51,114 bases of DNA from Mediterranea massiliensis. Lineage in GTDB: Bacteria; Bacteroidota; Bacteroidia; Bacteroidales; Bacteroidaceae. Of this stretch, positions 49,073 to 51,114 are shown in pieces (the stretch's first letter is position 1; each line of letters opens with the position of its first letter). Both the position numbers and the translations under genes were made by a program. The DNA is taken from assembly GCF_900128475.1 (NCBI RefSeq), contig NZ_LT635837.1, forward strand, positions 48,272-99,385. The letters run 5' to 3'. The notes under the pieces are model-generated. The model was not told the origin of the DNA and made no database searches. It worked only from the letters and a program-made list of their open reading frames with translations.

Positions 49073-50125
49073 CTATTTTTTCGCCAGCTTTTTGATCTGT
49101 TCCTTACCTTTGTCCAAAATAGCCCGGTTTTTGTGCGAAATATCTTCCACAAACGCTTCGTTGAGCTGCTTCAAGCCATTGATATAATCTTGTGCCCGCT
49201 GCAGCACGTTGCCCGACCGCTTGCAGGTTTCGCAAGGTACGATGACCTTCAGCTCGCGCTGCACGATGCTCACTTCTACATCTTCGCCGGCCATCATGGG
49301 ATCGCCGTCGAAGTGCACCACTCCCGGCTTGGAACGATGGATGCGCAACGACTTGCACTGGAATGTCTTGATGCGGCTGTTCTGGTCGATGGTCTTGTTG
49401 AACAGCTGGAACGACAGGGAGGGAACGTCGAGCACCGTGAAGGGTTCCAGAATGGTGACGTCCAGCAGGCCGTCGTCCAGCGTCGCCCGCGGAGTGATGT
49501 AGGCATTGTTGCCGTACTGCGACGCGTTGCCGCAGGCGATGAGGAAAGCCCGATAACGGGTCGACACATTGCCGTCCATCTCCAGCTCGTAGACTTCGGG
49601 CCTGTACTTCAGGCTCTCCAGCAAAGTCTGTTCCAGATAGGTCAGCGGCCCGCGCTTCCCTGCCTGCGAGAATTTAAGGCTGACAAAGGCATCGAAGCCC
49701 ACGCCGCACGTACAGAAAAAAGGAATACCGTTGATCTTTCCATAATCAATCACTTCCAGCCGCCCGCCGTTGATGATGTCCACCGCCTTCTTGGGATCCA
49801 GCGGAATTTGCAGATGGCGGGCCAGCCCGTTGCCCGACCCGCATGGAATGATGCCCAGGGCCGTATCCGTATGTACCAGCGAGCGGGCTATCTCGTTGAT
49901 GGTCCCGTCACCTCCGATGGCCACTACGGCAAAAGCCTTTTCGGCCGCCTTCTGTGCCGCTATCTTGACGGCATGCCCGGCATACTCCGTATAGACCACC
50001 TCCATGTCATACTTCTCCCGGTCCAGCTTTTCGTTCACCCAGGCCAGAATCTGCTCCTTACCCTGCGTGCCGGATATCGGATTGATTACAAAAACGATTT
50101 TCTTCTTGTTGTTGTCCATGTCCAA
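49073..50125 (-). CDS. Diacylglycerol kinase-type lipid kinase (YegS-like)
   Basis: The 350-residue protein carries the DAGK catalytic motif VVAIGGDGTINEIARSL and GIIPCGSGNGLARHL, preceded by the nucleotide-binding start VFVINPISGTQ. The C-terminal half includes DGLLDVTILEPF and HFDGDPMMAGEDVEVSIV. It phosphorylates a lipid such as diacylglycerol, or a related sphingoid base. The neighbouring sphingolipid gene makes the latter worth considering, but it is unproven. It is divergent from the serine palmitoyltransferase gene. Confidence 0.85.
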   Translation of the reverse strand: MDMDNNKKKIVFVINPISGTQGKEQILAWVNEKLDREKYDMEVVYTEYAGHAVKIAAQKAAEKAFAVVAIGGDGTINEIARSLVHTDTALGIIPCGSGNGLARHLQIPLDPKKAVDIINGGRLEVIDYGKINGIPFFCTCGVGFDAFVSLKFSQAGKRGPLTYLEQTLLESLKYRPEVYELEMDGNVSTRYRAFLIACGNASQYGNNAYITPRATLDDGLLDVTILEPFTVLDVPSLSFQLFNKTIDQNSRIKTFQCKSLRIHRSKPGVVHFDGDPMMAGEDVEVSIVQRELKVIVPCETCKRSGNVLQRAQDYINGLKQLNEAFVEDISHKNRAILDKGKEQIKKLAKK

Positions 50126-50144
50126 AAAGGATTTTCATGTCGTG

Positions 50145-50152
50145 CAAAAGTA
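50145..50152 (-). promoter_or_regulatory. Promoter -7 element of the lipid kinase gene
   Basis: On the minus strand this reads TACTTTTG, 20 bases before the start at 50125. Confidence 0.4.
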
Positions 50153-50220
50153 ATACAAATCCTCAGAAAAAACGTAATAAAGCGATTTTAAAACACTGGA
50201 CAAACATATTTTTTCAACTA

Positions 50221-50255
50221 TTTGGTGCATAAAAAAAGTAATTTTGCTATCTTTG
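50221..50255 (+). promoter_or_regulatory. Promoter of the serine palmitoyltransferase gene
   Basis: TATCTTTG (50248-50255) matches the -7 pattern; a second possible -7, TAATTTTG, is at 50239-50246. TTTG at 50221-50224 is the nearest upstream match but the spacing (23 or 14 bases) is not ideal. Confidence 0.4.
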
Positions 50256-50308
50256 CCCCCTGTTTTAAAAACCTGACAAAAATAAACATACTAATTATAA
50301 GACATTCA

Positions 50309-51114
50309 ATGGGTTTACTACAAGAAAAATTTGCGAAATACGACCTGCCGCAACAATTTATGGCCAAAGGCGTATATCCTTATTTCCGTGAAATCGACAG
50401 CCACCAGGATACAGAGGTACTGATGGATGGCAAGAAGGTCCTGATGTTCGGTTCGAATGCCTATATGGGCCTGACGTATGACAAACGCATCATTGATGCA
50501 GCCAAGGCAGCTACCGACAAATATGGCACAGGCTGTGCCGGTTCCCGTCTGCTGAACGGCACACTCGACATCCACGTGCAGCTGGAAAAGGAACTGGCTG
50601 AATTCGTGGGAAAAGACGAAGCGCTCTGCTTCTCCACAGGTTTTACCGTAAACGAAGGTGTCATCCCCCAGTTGGTGGGACGTGGTGACTACATCATCTG
50701 CGATGACCGCGACCACGCTTCCATCGTAGACGGACGCCGCCTGTCCTTCGCCACGCAGTTGAAGTACAAACACAACGACATGGAGGCTCTGGAAAAGGAA
50801 CTCCAGAAGTGCGAACCCGAAGCCGTGAAGCTGATTGTAGTAGACGGTGTGTTCTCCATGGAAGGCGACCTGGCCAACCTGCCCGAGATTGTCCGTCTGA
50901 AGAAGAAATACAATGCCAGCATCTACGTGGACGAAGCCCACGGTCTGGGTGTGTTCGGCCGTCAGGGACGCGGTGTCTGCGACCACTTCGGCGTGACCGA
51001 CGACGTAGACCTGATTATGGGTACCTTCAGCAAGTCGCTGGCTTCCATCGGCGGTTTCGTGGCTGGGGACAAGGAAGACATCAACTGGCTCCCCCCCAAC
51101 GCCCGCTCCTACAT
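50309..51114 (+). CDS. spt: Serine palmitoyltransferase (3' end outside window)
   Basis: The visible 268 residues belong to the alpha-oxoamine synthase family, which condenses acyl-CoA with an amino acid using PLP. His136 (DRDHASIVDG) stacks on PLP, Asp208 and His211 (YVDEAHGLGVFG) contact it, and Lys242 (TFSKSLASIGGFVAG) forms the Schiff base. In Bacteroides such a gene makes the first step of sphingolipid synthesis; 8-amino-7-oxononanoate synthase or KBL would also share these motifs. The last codons read INWLPPNARSY, where the family usually has a basic/aromatic pair before NARSY; this is in a run of seven C at the very end of the window. Confidence 0.85.
   Translation, partial: MGLLQEKFAKYDLPQQFMAKGVYPYFREIDSHQDTEVLMDGKKVLMFGSNAYMGLTYDKRIIDAAKAATDKYGTGCAGSRLLNGTLDIHVQLEKELAEFVGKDEALCFSTGFTVNEGVIPQLVGRGDYIICDDRDHASIVDGRRLSFATQLKYKHNDMEALEKELQKCEPEAVKLIVVDGVFSMEGDLANLPEIVRLKKKYNASIYVDEAHGLGVFGRQGRGVCDHFGVTDDVDLIMGTFSKSLASIGGFVAGDKEDINWLPPNARSY

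Noticed and set aside
48986..50191. Open frame of 401 codons opposite the lipid kinase
   Set aside because: The kinase motifs (GGDGT, GSGNGLARHL) are on the minus strand; the other frame is shadow sequence.
1..51114. tRNA or rRNA genes
   Set aside because: No cloverleaf-type or rRNA-like segment was recognised by eye on either strand; a dedicated covariance search was not possible.

Overview
The window comes from a gut-type Bacteroidales genome, most likely Bacteroides or Phocaeicola. Three things point there: Bacteroidetes-style promoters (TAnnTTTG, often with an upstream TTTG), RteA/RteB-like conjugative-element regulators, and a core set that includes OxyR, agmatine-to-putrescine enzymes, an HU-CCDC81/SPOR protein and a serine palmitoyltransferase. 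No rRNA, tRNA or CRISPR array was recognised.

Positions 1 to about 22.2 kb look like one end of an integrative conjugative element (ICE). It opens with part of a PRTRC cassette (proteins E, C, F, B and ThiF, about 1-3.7 kb). On the minus strand follow a WG-repeat lipoprotein and three similar small membrane proteins (3.7-6.0 kb). Next comes the most unusual part, 6.02-11.55 kb: nine AT-rich one-gene cassettes, all in one orientation, separated by ten imperfect-palindromic sites and led by a tyrosine recombinase. Each cassette starts with a short sequence that is the reverse complement of its own end, with the junction at a conserved ACA/TTA step. This is the geometry of integron cassettes and attC sites. 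It matches the recombinase-associated acquired interbacterial defence (rAID) arrays known from gut Bacteroidales, whose genes are mostly immunity proteins. Upstream are a probable Imm17 gene and a secreted protein, then divergently an AraC regulator, an RteA/RteB-like two-component pair, a RibD-like gene with a strongly structured leader, three small helix-turn-helix (excisionase-like) genes and two overlapping ICE-type integrases.

From about 22.7 kb the window holds a Fic protein and then GC-rich housekeeping DNA. It includes trmN-like methyltransferase, the overlapping lon-tgt-LptF/G operon, a cysteine-less TlpA-like protein, a TolB-like lipoprotein, a DEAD-box helicase, a Wzi-like outer-membrane protein, an HU/SPOR protein, a zinc-ribbon/FHA protein, a C4 zinc-ribbon coiled-coil protein with Nif3, and a DUF2148 ferredoxin-like protein followed by aguA.

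Between aguA (39.5-40.5 kb) and aguB (44.2-45.1 kb), which act consecutively in one pathway, sits an AT-rich two-gene McrB/McrC type IV restriction module that looks like an insertion. The window ends with oxyR divergent from a small membrane protein and thioredoxin, then GtrA, aspS and a lipid kinase on the minus strand, and a serine palmitoyltransferase cut off by the window edge.
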